A model generated the notes under the pieces. The model was not told where the DNA came from. It saw nothing but the letters and a program-made list of their open reading frames with translations, and did not search any database. A program made the translations under genes and the position numbers. From an uncultured Elusimicrobia bacterium (GTDB taxonomy: Bacteria > Elusimicrobiota > Elusimicrobia > UBA1565 > UBA9628), in assembly GCA_903874575.1 (NCBI GenBank), contig CAIQSZ010000423.1:1-18319 (forward strand): 18,319 bases of DNA, read 5' to 3'. Of this stretch, positions 10,305 through 18,319 are shown one piece after another; the stretch's first letter is position 1, and each line of letters starts with the position of its first letter.

Positions 10305-10783
10305 CGCCCCCCCAGCATGGCGCCCAGGTCCTCTTCGGGGTCCGAGGGAAGCGGGCGGCCCTCGAGGCGCACGCCCCGCGCGACGATGGCGAGCAGGGCC
10401 TTTTTGTCCTTCTCGTCCAGGAACAGCGCGCGGCCGAGCTGCACCTTGCCGACCGTGAAGTGCAGGCCGCCGACGTTGACGCGGTCGACAACCACTCCGT
10501 TCTCGAGCAGGGCCAGCGCTTCCGAGGGGCCGGGCGCCAACACCATGACCTTGCGCGCCGCCGCCTGCGGCGCGCTCAGCGCCGCGGGCGCATCGGCGAC
10601 CGTCAACGAAAGCAGGCCGACCGACTCGGGCAAGGCCATCCTCATCAGCGCGGTCTGCACGGGATCCTCCGCCGCGCCGTCGGAGACGACGGCGACGAGG
10701 TCCACGCCGAGGAAGGGCAGCCAGCCCTCGACGACCTGGCCGTGCACCAGGCGGTCGTCGATACGCAGCAATTCGATCGGCAT
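10301..10783 (-). CDS. PTS mannose-family EIIB component
   Basis: EIIB receives phosphate from EIIA and donates it to the incoming sugar at the EIIC/EIID channel, on the cytoplasmic face. The product is 160 residues, normal size. The phosphorylated His14 is in the family signature RIDDRLVHGQV (7-17). A second conserved region, NVGGLHF followed by ALFLDEKD, lies around residues 103-125. It starts with ATG at 10783, sharing one base with the EIIA stop (TGATG), and its stop overlaps the EIIC start as ATGA. All key residues are intact, in contrast to the broken EIIC next door. Confidence 0.93.
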   Translation of the reverse strand: MPIELLRIDDRLVHGQVVEGWLPFLGVDLVAVVSDGAAEDPVQTALMRMALPESVGLLSLTVADAPAALSAPQAAARKVMVLAPGPSEALALLENGVVVDRVNVGGLHFTVGKVQLGRALFLDEKDKKALLAIVARGVRLEGRPLPSDPEEDLGAMLGGR

Positions 10784-11205
10784 CAGCGCCCCCCCGCCGC
10801 GGCGAGTTGGAATATGGAACGCACGTCGCGAATGGATTTTTGGCCGTCGGCGACGACCTTTTCCAGAAGCCGCTCAAGCGTCAATCGGCCGCGGTGGCTG
10901 AACGCGGATACGATCATGTACAGATTGACGCCGCTGACCATCTCCGTGCGCGGCGCGTCCTTGACGAGCGGGAAAGCCAGGTTATTCGGCGTGCCGCCGG
11001 GCATGTCGGTGAAGACGATGGTGCCGTCGGGATTGGAAAGATCGCGCAACGCGAGCGAGATCTTCTCGCGGATCTCCGGCACGGAGAGACGCGACGAGGT
11101 CGAGATCGAGCGCACGCCATGGACCTGCCTGCCCACGATGCTCTCGGCGGCCTCGATGAGATAGGCGCCGAACTCTCCGTGCGTGACAATGATGAAATTG
11201 ATCAC
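10783..11205 (-). CDS. PTS mannose-family EIIA component
   Basis: EIIA moves phosphate from HPr to EIIB in the cytoplasm. The product is 140 residues. The active His9 sits in INFIIVTHGEFG, matching His10 of ManX, and FTDMPGGTPNN (65-75) and SGVNL (about 91-95) are family-diagnostic. It starts with GTG at 11205, overlapping the rapZ stop as GTGA, and ends in TGATG with EIIB. In several bacteria a stand-alone EIIA of this type beside hprK and rapZ acts in regulation rather than transport; here EIIB, EIIC and EIID follow, so a transport role is also possible. Confidence 0.94.
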   Translation of the reverse strand: MINFIIVTHGEFGAYLIEAAESIVGRQVHGVRSISTSSRLSVPEIREKISLALRDLSNPDGTIVFTDMPGGTPNNLAFPLVKDAPRTEMVSGVNLYMIVSAFSHRGRLTLERLLEKVVADGQKSIRDVRSIFQLAAAGGR

Positions 11206-12077
11206 GTGGCGATGTCCCGGTGGAATTCCTGCACGGGGTGCCCGGAACTGCGGAGCTTCTGAGCCAGCCAGCGCGTGCAGAAGACGCTGCGGTGCTTGCC
11301 GCCGGTGCAGCCGATCGCGACGGTCAGATAAGACTTGCCTTCCTTCACGTAGTGCGGCAGCAGGGTCTCTATGATCTTCAGCCAGGAATTGAGGAATCGG
11401 CGCGCGATCGGCTGGGACAGGATGTAGCGCTGGACGGGCGCGTCGAGCCCGGTCTTCGCGCGCAGGCCCGGACGATAGTGCGGATTGGGCAGGAAGCGCA
11501 CGTCCATGACGATGTCGGCGTCGATCGGGATGCCGTTTTTGTAGCCGAAGCTGACGGCTTGGAGAGTCATCTCGCGGGTACGCGTAAGCCCCAGAGTCTC
11601 CGATATCTTCTCCTTGAGCTCTCCGAGGGTCAGGTTCGAGGTATCGATGACCTTGTCGGCGGCGCCCTTGATGGGCGCGAGCAGGCGGCGTTCCGCCTTG
11701 ACCGCGTCGGCGACCTTGCCGCCGAGCGGGTGGCGATGGCGCGTCTCCGAGAACCGGCGCACGATGGATTCGTCGGAGGCCTCGAGGAAGAGGACGCTGA
11801 TGCGCAGACCCTTCCGGTTGAGCTCTCGCAGAAGCGGAGGCAGGACCGAGAGCATGCGGCCCTCGCGCACATCCATGCCGAGCGCGACGCGGGTCAGCGA
11901 CGGCGACTTGACGACGTGCCGCGCGAAATCGTCGACGAGAGCGATCGGGAGGTTGTCGACGCAGAACCAGCCGAAGTCCTCGAACACCTTGAGCGCCTGG
12001 CTCTTGCCCGCCCCGGAGACGCCGGTAATGACGAAGATGCGCTTCGGCTCGGCGGGCCGCGCCGGATCGCGCTTCAC
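11202..12077 (-). CDS. rapZ: RNase adapter / nucleotide-binding protein RapZ (YvcJ family)
   Basis: RapZ-family proteins bind nucleotides; in E. coli RapZ guides RNase E to the small RNA GlmZ and so controls amino-sugar synthesis, while in Firmicutes the relative YvcJ has other roles. The product is 291 residues, family length. A Walker A motif, GVSGAGKS, lies at 19-26, and the C-terminal family signature GCTGGKHRSV at 256-265. The start is a GTG at 12077, overlapping the hprK stop as GTGA. Next to hprK and EIIA it fits the widespread hprK-rapZ-PTS neighbourhood. Whether it binds RNA in this organism cannot be told from the sequence. Confidence 0.94.
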   Translation of the reverse strand: MKRDPARPAEPKRIFVITGVSGAGKSQALKVFEDFGWFCVDNLPIALVDDFARHVVKSPSLTRVALGMDVREGRMLSVLPPLLRELNRKGLRISVLFLEASDESIVRRFSETRHRHPLGGKVADAVKAERRLLAPIKGAADKVIDTSNLTLGELKEKISETLGLTRTREMTLQAVSFGYKNGIPIDADIVMDVRFLPNPHYRPGLRAKTGLDAPVQRYILSQPIARRFLNSWLKIIETLLPHYVKEGKSYLTVAIGCTGGKHRSVFCTRWLAQKLRSSGHPVQEFHRDIAT

Positions 12078-13024
12078 CCTCGCTCCTTGGCGTTCATGCG
12101 CTCGATGAGGCGCTTATTGAACGTCTCGGCGGAGAAATAGCCTTGGGAGCGCAGGCGCTGATTGAGCGCCGCGACCTCGATAAGGACGGCGAGGTTTCTG
12201 CCCGGGCTGACGGGAATGCGGATGAGAGGAATTTCGACTTCAAGGATGGAGAGTTTGCGATTCTCGAGACCGGTGCGGTCCACGGCCGCGGCCTCGTTCC
12301 ACTGCTCCAGTTTGATCGCCAGCTCGATGCGGGTGCGATCCAAGATGGCGCCGATGCCGAACAAGAGCTTGACATCGATGATGCCGAGGCCGCGTATCTC
12401 CATGTGATTGCGCAAGGGCTCGGGGCATGAACCCCGCAGAACGCCGCCGCGCCGGTGCTGGACCTGGACCGCGTCGTCGGCGACCAGGATATGCCCGCGC
12501 TTGAGAAGTTCGAGAGCGCACTCGGACTTGCCGATGGCCGCATCGCCCTGGATGAGGACGCCCAGACCGTACACGTCGACGAGCACGCCATGCACCGTCG
12601 TCGTCGGCGCCAACCGAGCCTCCAACGCCTCGGAGAGCTCTCCGGTCAGCGTCGTGGTGTCGTACCCCGAGCGCAACAGCGGCACTCCGTGCTTCTTGCA
12701 GGCCTGCGCCAGGGCGGCCGGTATGGCGGCGTTATGCGTGACGATCACGCATGGAAGGTCCGCGGACGAGAGCATCGCCGACAACGCGTCGGCCAGTTTT
12801 TTCGCCTCCGCCTTCGCGCAATACGCCTGTTCCCCCGCGCCGAAAACCTGCACGCGCTCGGCGCGAAAAAGGTCCAGGAAGCCCGACAGCGCAAGGCCGG
12901 GACGGTTGAGGTCGGCCCCGGAAATCTTGCGCGAGAGGGCCTTCTCCCCCGACAGCAACTCAAGGCGCAACCTATCGCCCTGCTCCTTGAGAAGGTCGCC
13001 GACGGTCATTTCTCCGACTTGCAC
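12074..13024 (-). CDS. hprK: HPr kinase/phosphorylase
   Basis: HprK phosphorylates HPr on Ser46 using ATP and also reverses this, linking carbon and energy status to the PTS. The product is 316 residues. The N-terminal domain carries RPGLALSGF (41-49). The catalytic domain starts with HGVLVDVYGLGVLI (145-158), then the Walker A GDAAIGKS (160-167), VADD at 181-184, and the signature EIRGLGIIDV followed by IPVSPGRNLAVLIEVAA. The Walker loop reads DAAIGKS where DSGIGKS is more usual. The GTG at 13024, two bases after the hpf stop, is chosen; an ATG five codons later (13009) is a reasonable alternative. Its target Ser46 is present in the HPr encoded in the same run. Confidence 0.95.
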   Translation of the reverse strand: MQVGEMTVGDLLKEQGDRLRLELLSGEKALSRKISGADLNRPGLALSGFLDLFRAERVQVFGAGEQAYCAKAEAKKLADALSAMLSSADLPCVIVTHNAAIPAALAQACKKHGVPLLRSGYDTTTLTGELSEALEARLAPTTTVHGVLVDVYGLGVLIQGDAAIGKSECALELLKRGHILVADDAVQVQHRRGGVLRGSCPEPLRNHMEIRGLGIIDVKLLFGIGAILDRTRIELAIKLEQWNEAAAVDRTGLENRKLSILEVEIPLIRIPVSPGRNLAVLIEVAALNQRLRSQGYFSAETFNKRLIERMNAKERG

Positions 13025-13026
13025 GT

Positions 13027-13551
13027 CTAGCGCTTCGTCTTGCGGACCGGCTGGACGATGCCGTAGGTCTCGTCAATGCGGCGAAAGACGATCTGGATTT
13101 GATCCGTGTCGCGGTCGAGGAAAGCGTAGAAGTCGTGGCCGGCGGCCTCCATCTCCTCGATCGCACGCTCGGGCGAGCTGGGCTCCACATGCTGACGCAC
13201 GACGGAGAACGTCGTCGTGACGGGCGGCAGGGCGTCGGACATCGTCTCCGAGGTCTTAGGCTTGTGGCGGGTCTTGACGCGCTCCTTATGCTTCTTAAGC
13301 TGGGCGTCGATCTTATCGGAGGCGAGATCGATCGCGGAGTAGAGGTCCGCCGCGGTCGCGAGCGCTCGGAACGTCTGTCCTGGGGCGTGGACGATCATTT
13401 CCGCCTTGTGAGCGCGTTTCTCAACGAAGAGGAACGCCTGGCCCCAGACGATGTGGTCGAAATATTTCTGCGCCTTGCTCATCTTTTGTTGAACGTACTC
13501 GCGCAAAGACGGCGTGATCTTGAGTTGTTTGGCGGTAAGCTGAATTTCCAT
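13027..13551 (-). CDS. hpf: Long-form ribosome hibernation promoting factor
   Basis: HPF binds the 30S decoding region and, in its long form, pairs ribosomes into inactive 100S dimers in starvation. The product is 174 residues: an N-terminal S30AE domain (1 to about 100, MEIQLTAKQLKITPSLREYV onward, with the basic helix near KKHKERVKTRHK) and a C-terminal dimerisation domain (about 118-170, ending in DRDTDQIQIVFRR and YGIVQP). It is first in the long minus-strand run, so hibernation, HPr kinase and PTS genes probably share a transcript. The ATG at 13551 has no Shine-Dalgarno and sits about ten bases after a strong -10 box, which implies a near-leaderless message. Confidence 0.95.
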   Translation of the reverse strand: MEIQLTAKQLKITPSLREYVQQKMSKAQKYFDHIVWGQAFLFVEKRAHKAEMIVHAPGQTFRALATAADLYSAIDLASDKIDAQLKKHKERVKTRHKPKTSETMSDALPPVTTTFSVVRQHVEPSSPERAIEEMEAAGHDFYAFLDRDTDQIQIVFRRIDETYGIVQPVRKTKR

Positions 13552-13560
13552 GGTAGTTGC

Positions 13561-13589
13561 ATTCTAGGAATTGAGGACCCTGGTGTCAA
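13561..13589 (-). promoter_or_regulatory. Sigma-70-type promoter for the hpf-PTS-lepAB operon
   Basis: On the minus strand there is a perfect -35 TTGACA (13589-13584), a 17-bp spacer and TAGAAT (13566-13561, 5 of 6). Transcription would start near 13554, only a few bases before the hpf ATG at 13551. This is the best promoter match I noticed in the window. Confidence 0.75.
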
Positions 13590-13608
13590 CGAACGCGGAG
13601 GCCCGAGG

Positions 13609-13638
13609 TTGACTGCATAGGGGAAAATGAGCTAGGAT
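13609..13638 (+). promoter_or_regulatory. Putative dnaA promoter
   Basis: TTGACT (13609-13614, 5 of 6) is followed after 18 bp by TAGGAT (13633-13638, 4 of 6). A start near 13645 would give a leader of about 137 bases that contains the AT-rich tract and all three upstream DnaA boxes, which fits DnaA autoregulation. The -10 is only moderate. Confidence 0.45.
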
Positions 13639-13745
13639 GGGGCCTCGTGCGCAGACGCTTACCCGCGCGTTGCGTCGGCTTTGGCGACGTCAATCCGCCG
13701 AAGAAATCTTAATTAATATTATTCATAAATTATAAAGATTTATCC

Positions 13746-13754
13746 TGTGGATAA
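13746..13754 (-). promoter_or_regulatory. DnaA box 1 (perfect)
   Basis: TGTGGATAA on the plus strand is the exact complement of the consensus TTATCCACA. It lies right beside the AT-rich tract. Confidence 0.85.
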
Positions 13755-13758
13755 CAAG

Positions 13759-13767
13759 TTATCCACT
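13759..13767 (+). promoter_or_regulatory. DnaA box 2 (8 of 9)
   Basis: TTATCCACT differs from the consensus only in the last base. It faces box 1 in inverted orientation, with four bases between them. Confidence 0.75.
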
Positions 13768-13769
13768 CT

Positions 13770-13778
13770 TGTGGACAT
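13770..13778 (-). promoter_or_regulatory. DnaA box 3 (weak, 7 of 9)
   Basis: TGTGGACAT (complement ATGTCCACA) keeps the TGTGGA core. It ends four bases before the dnaA GTG and could let DnaA block its own translation start region or promoter clearance. Confidence 0.45.
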
Positions 13779-13781
13779 CCT

Positions 13782-15131
13782 GTGAAAACTTCCGATGCTT
13801 CAGAGCTTTGGAGCCGGGCGATGGAATCACTGCGCGCGGAGATCGGAGAGGAGAATGCCGATCTCTGGCTGAGGCCGGCTGAGCCCTTTTCCCTGGAAGG
13901 CGGCGTCCTTACCTTGAAAGTTCCAAATAAATTTTTCTCGGATGGGATAAAAGAACGTTACCAAAAGCGCCTACTGACCCTGTTCCGGGAGTCGTCCGGA
14001 GCCGAAATCGGCCTTGATTTTCGCGTCGAGCGCGACCTCACCCGGGTCCTGCCGCCATCTGACCCGGTGCCCGAGGCCTCCCCGCAGTCGGACTTCGCCC
14101 TCTCCGACCTGAACCCGCGCTACACGTTCGAGAACTTCGTCATCGGCGAGTCGAACCGTCTCGCCCGCGCGACGGCTGAATCGATCGCGAAGAGTCCCGG
14201 CACGCAATACAACCCCTACGTGATCTACGGCGGCGTCGGCCTGGGAAAGACCCACCTGATGCACGCGATCGGCAACGCGATGCGCCGCCAGCACCCGAAA
14301 GCCCGCGTCCTCTACACGACCAGCGAGCAGTTCGCCAACGACTTCATCACCTCCCTGCAGAACAACGCGATCGATTCCTTCCGCGCGAAGTATCGCTCGC
14401 TCGACTGCCTGCTCATCGACGACATCCAATTCCTGATCGCCAAGGAACGCTCCGAGCAGGAATTCTTCCACACCTTCAATTCCCTTTTCGATTCGCGCAA
14501 GCAGATCATCGTCAGTTCCGACCGCTCACCCAAGGAGATGACCCCGCTGGAGCAGCGGCTCATCTCGCGTCTGGAGTGGGGCTTCGTCGCCGACATCAAG
14601 GCGCCGGATTTAGAAACGCGCATCGCAATCCTGCGCAAAAAGGCCGCCATCGAGGGCTTCTCGGTCCCCGACGACGTGGTTTTATTCGTCGCCTCTTCGG
14701 TGAAGACGAACGTGCGCTCGCTTGAAGGTTCGCTCATCCGCCTTAAGGCTTTTCAGTCGATGACCGGCACGCCGTTGACCGTAGACGACGCGCGCGATAT
14801 CCTGAAGGACACCATCATGGCCGACGACGGCAGTCCGGTGCGCGCTGAAACCATCCAACGGGTGGTCGCGTTGAAGTATTCGGTCGAAGTCAAAGACATC
14901 AAAGGACACCAACGCACGGCATCGATCGCGCTGCCGCGGCAAGTCGCGATGTATCTGTCCTGCGTGATGACGGAAATGTCCTCGACGGATATCGGCCGCG
15001 CGTTCGGAGGCAAGGATCATTCCACGGTTCTCCACGCCCGCAAAAAGATCGAGAAAAAAATCGAAGACGACCCGTTTTTCCTTGAACTCATCAACCGCCT
15101 CCAAGCCGACATTAAGGCGGCCGAGCGATGA
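13782..15131 (+). CDS. dnaA: Chromosomal replication initiator DnaA
   Basis: DnaA is the AAA+ ATPase that binds DnaA boxes, melts oriC and loads the helicase. The product is 449 residues, with all four domains. Domain I (about 1-85) contains LWSRAMESL and WLRP; a short linker follows. The AAA+ core has NPRYTFENFVIG (111-122), Walker A GGVGLGKTH (150-158) and Walker B LLIDDIQF (210-217). The DNA-binding domain IV carries IGRAFGGKDHSTVLHA near the C-terminus, the DnaA signature. The start is GTG at 13782; the next Met (residue 14) would remove the conserved LW of domain I. No Shine-Dalgarno is visible. DnaA boxes on both sides suggest autoregulation. Confidence 0.97.
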   Translation: MKTSDASELWSRAMESLRAEIGEENADLWLRPAEPFSLEGGVLTLKVPNKFFSDGIKERYQKRLLTLFRESSGAEIGLDFRVERDLTRVLPPSDPVPEASPQSDFALSDLNPRYTFENFVIGESNRLARATAESIAKSPGTQYNPYVIYGGVGLGKTHLMHAIGNAMRRQHPKARVLYTTSEQFANDFITSLQNNAIDSFRAKYRSLDCLLIDDIQFLIAKERSEQEFFHTFNSLFDSRKQIIVSSDRSPKEMTPLEQRLISRLEWGFVADIKAPDLETRIAILRKKAAIEGFSVPDDVVLFVASSVKTNVRSLEGSLIRLKAFQSMTGTPLTVDDARDILKDTIMADDGSPVRAETIQRVVALKYSVEVKDIKGHQRTASIALPRQVAMYLSCVMTEMSSTDIGRAFGGKDHSTVLHARKKIEKKIEDDPFFLELINRLQADIKAAER

Positions 15132-15170
15132 TTCGCGCCTGGGGACGGATTGTGGAAGGTTTCCTCCATC

Positions 15171-15269
15171 CGTGGATAAACGACGGGCTTGTGGACGGCG
15201 TGGATAACTCGGTGGAGTTGTCAACAGGGGCGTTCATGAATAAGCCCAAGGCAACCCTTGTTATCCCCC
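15171..15269. promoter_or_regulatory. Second DnaA-box cluster between dnaA and dnaN
   Basis: The 172-base gap between dnaA and dnaN holds two CGTGGATAA sites (15171-15179 and 15199-15207, each 8 of 9, minus-strand boxes). Looser matches are TTGTCAACA (15218-15226, 7 of 9) and TTATCCCCC (15261-15269, 7 of 9). With the upstream cluster this gives DnaA sites on both sides of dnaA, as in bipartite origins such as that of Bacillus subtilis. There is no obvious AT-rich unwinding tract in this part, so it may be a regulatory or accessory half. Confidence 0.6.
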
Positions 15270-15303
15270 GATTCCCCCGCTTGATGAAGAAGAGGATGAA
15301 AAA

Positions 15304-16422
15304 GTGAAGATTACCATAAGCAAGGATGAACTGGCACAGGGCGTGCAGACCATCCAATCGGCGTTGTCCTCCCGAACGACTCTTCCTATTCTTTTGAATT
15401 TCCTGATGGAAACGGAAGGCAAGAAGGTGAAGGTCGTATCCACGGATCTTGAGATGGGCGTGAAGCATTACCTGAAGGCGGACATCGAGAGCGAAGGCTC
15501 CATCACCATCCCCGCCAAAAAGTTCTCCGATATCCTGCACAGCCTTCCCGAAGGGGAGGATATCCAGCTTTCCGTGGACGCGGGCGGCAAGGTGTCGTTG
15601 AAGTGCGGACGCTCCCGTTTCGGCATCGTCGGCGCGTCCAAGTCCGAATATCCCGTACTTCCCGATTTCAACAAGGCGAGCGCCTTCGAGCTTCCCGCGG
15701 CGTTGGTCGGCGAGATGGTCAAGAAGACGATTTTCGCGGCGTCCTCGGACGAAACTCGCCACGTGCTCAACGGAGTCTTTTGGGCGGCCAAGAAGGGCGC
15801 GCTCGAGATGGTGGCCACCGACGGCCGCCGTTTGGCGGTTTGCGCCAAGAATATCCTGCCCCATGACAAGGAGTTCGCGGTCATCGTCCCCACGAAGGTC
15901 TTGGCCGAGTTCCTGCGCTTGCTCGGCGTCCTTGACATTCATGAAGGTTCCGAGGAGAAGATGCTGGTAGCGGTCACCGATAACCAGATCACCTTCCAAC
16001 TCAAGGGTACGACGCTTCTTTCGCGTCTGGTGGGGGGCTCTTTTCCGAACTACGAACAAGTCATTCCCACGAAACGCGAGGTCATCTTTTCCGCGCCGAC
16101 GAAGGATCTTCTCGCGGTCACCAAACGCGCGTCGTTGTGCGCCGTGGACCGAGGCGGCTCGGTGAAGTACGCGCTTAAGAAGGGCCTGCTGACCGTGACG
16201 GCTTCCAGCCAGAACAACGAGTTTACCGAGGACCTCGCCGTGGAGTATTCCGGCGCCGATTTCGCGACGGCGTTCAATCCTCAATTCGTCATGGACGCGT
16301 TGAAGCACGTGGACGTCGATAAAACCGTCGTCGCGATGACGACTCCCGTCAACCCCGCCCTATTCGAACCGGGCGTCGCCGACGGGGGCTATCGCTTCGT
16401 CGTGATGCCGATGCGCCTCTGA
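15304..16422 (+). CDS. dnaN: DNA polymerase III beta subunit (sliding clamp)
   Basis: The clamp encircles DNA and tethers the replicative polymerase. The product is 372 residues, the family size, and folds as three related domains. It begins MKITISKDELAQGVQTIQSALSS, with RTTLPILLNFLMET next, and ends with the typical YRFVVMPMRL, the C-terminal part that forms the peptide-binding pocket. The start is GTG at 15304, with an AGAGGA ribosome site seven bases before it (15291-15296). Its stop shares one base with the next gene (TGATG). Confidence 0.97.
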   Translation: MKITISKDELAQGVQTIQSALSSRTTLPILLNFLMETEGKKVKVVSTDLEMGVKHYLKADIESEGSITIPAKKFSDILHSLPEGEDIQLSVDAGGKVSLKCGRSRFGIVGASKSEYPVLPDFNKASAFELPAALVGEMVKKTIFAASSDETRHVLNGVFWAAKKGALEMVATDGRRLAVCAKNILPHDKEFAVIVPTKVLAEFLRLLGVLDIHEGSEEKMLVAVTDNQITFQLKGTTLLSRLVGGSFPNYEQVIPTKREVIFSAPTKDLLAVTKRASLCAVDRGGSVKYALKKGLLTVTASSQNNEFTEDLAVEYSGADFATAFNPQFVMDALKHVDVDKTVVAMTTPVNPALFEPGVADGGYRFVVMPMRL

Positions 16423-16724
16423 TGGCCAACCTGAGCAGGCCGGAGCGCTGGTCGACCGCCGGCGACCTGGTCAAGAGTTTTTCATACCGCAACGGGACCG
16501 TCAACGATAAGTTGACGATACTGGGTTCCGTGTGGGATAAAGAGTGCGGCGTTTACGCGAAGCATTGGGGATTGGTCGGGGTGAAGAAAGGGGTGCTGTA
16601 CGTCCGGCCGAAAAGCTCGGCCGCCACGCAGGAGTTGCACATGCGGTCCGAGGGGTTGGTGAAATCCCTCAATAAATATTTCAGTCGACCGTGGATCGTC
16701 GCGGTCCGGGCCTCATACCGCTAG
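16422..16724 (+). CDS. dciA: DciA-type DUF721 protein, probable replicative helicase loader/partner
   Basis: The product is 100 residues. Its core matches DUF721/DciA: VWDKECGVYAKHWGLVGV, then KGVLYVRPKSSAATQEL (about 56-72), followed by a short helix (GLVKSLNKYF). In bacteria without DnaC or DnaI loaders, DciA works with the replicative helicase DnaB. It overlaps dnaN by one base (TGATG), so the two are translationally coupled, and lies 37 bases before gyrB. This is the position where many genomes have recF followed by DUF721; recF is missing here. The family assignment rests on motif recall; function in this organism is inferred. Confidence 0.8.
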   Translation: MANLSRPERWSTAGDLVKSFSYRNGTVNDKLTILGSVWDKECGVYAKHWGLVGVKKGVLYVRPKSSAATQELHMRSEGLVKSLNKYFSRPWIVAVRASYR

Positions 16725-16761
16725 CAAGTCGTCGCCGTTCCTGAAAATTGTGGAGGAGACG

Positions 16762-18319
<1,558 letters not shown>

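Larger units (their letters stand above)
13700..13780. other. Predicted chromosomal origin (oriC): AT-rich unwinding tract plus DnaA boxes
   Basis: In the dnaA upstream region a tract of about 45 bases (13700-13744) is almost all A/T, standing out in GC-rich DNA, and looks like a DNA unwinding element. It is followed directly by three DnaA-box-like 9-mers in 13746-13778, just before the dnaA start. The dnaA-dnaN-gyrB context makes an origin here likely. Clear DnaA-trio repeats were not recognised. Confidence 0.75.

Noticed and set aside
15208..15270. Hairpin terminator after dnaA (AACAGGGG with CCCTTGTT)
   Set aside because: The pairing is imperfect, the loop is long and no T-run follows.
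15112..16308. A 398-codon minus-strand open frame
   Set aside because: It is antisense to dnaN and low in complexity; dnaN is certain.

Overview
The window looks like bacterial chromosome around a replication origin, from a GC-rich, probably Gram-negative lineage. The order is [hpf-hprK-rapZ-PTS IIA-IIB-IIC-IID-HPr-EI-lepA-lepB-methyltransferase] on the minus strand, divergent from [dnaA-dnaN-dciA-gyrB] on the plus strand, with an AT-rich, DnaA-box-bearing intergenic region between the two. A mannose-family PTS linked to HPr kinase, RapZ and long-form HPF is known from Deltaproteobacteria-like and Elusimicrobiota-like genomes. I lean weakly to Elusimicrobiota, by general impression only; no 16S rRNA or other taxonomic marker is present.

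Layout from left to right. (1) Positions 1-1826, minus strand: a secreted M3-family zinc metallopeptidase whose C-terminus runs off the left edge. Its base composition is clearly lower in GC than the rest. (2) 1827-2101: a gene-free gap with a short palindrome and a possible -10 box placed for near-leaderless galE transcription. (3) 2102-3112, plus strand: galE, meeting a minus-strand methyltransferase tail to tail with a 13-base overlap. (4) 3100-13551, minus strand: a tightly packed run of twelve genes, most overlapping by 1-4 bases, with a strong sigma-70-type promoter right before hpf. (5) 13552-13781: divergent promoters, an AT-rich tract and three DnaA boxes (oriC). (6) 13782-18319, plus strand: dnaA, a second DnaA-box cluster, dnaN, dciA (DUF721) and gyrB. 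recF is absent from its usual place.

How it works together: EI (PtsI) takes phosphate from PEP and passes it to HPr His15, then EIIA, EIIB and the membrane pair EIIC/EIID. HprK can phosphorylate HPr on Ser46, so the sensor kinase, its target and the phosphorelay lie in one transcription unit. That unit also carries ribosome hibernation factor HPF, RapZ, the translation GTPase LepA and signal peptidase I, and it is fired from the same short region as dnaA.

Three anomalies deserve attention. EIIC is split by a -1 frameshift exactly at a T6 run. GyrB loses homology abruptly after codon 489 inside its Toprim domain, with about 90 bases of unrelated, lower-GC sequence to the window end. The hpf and dnaA promoters have -35 boxes back to back, 19 bp apart. 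I found no CRISPR array, tRNA, rRNA, riboswitch or identifiable insertion sequence, and no wholly new system; the oddities are in arrangement and broken frames.
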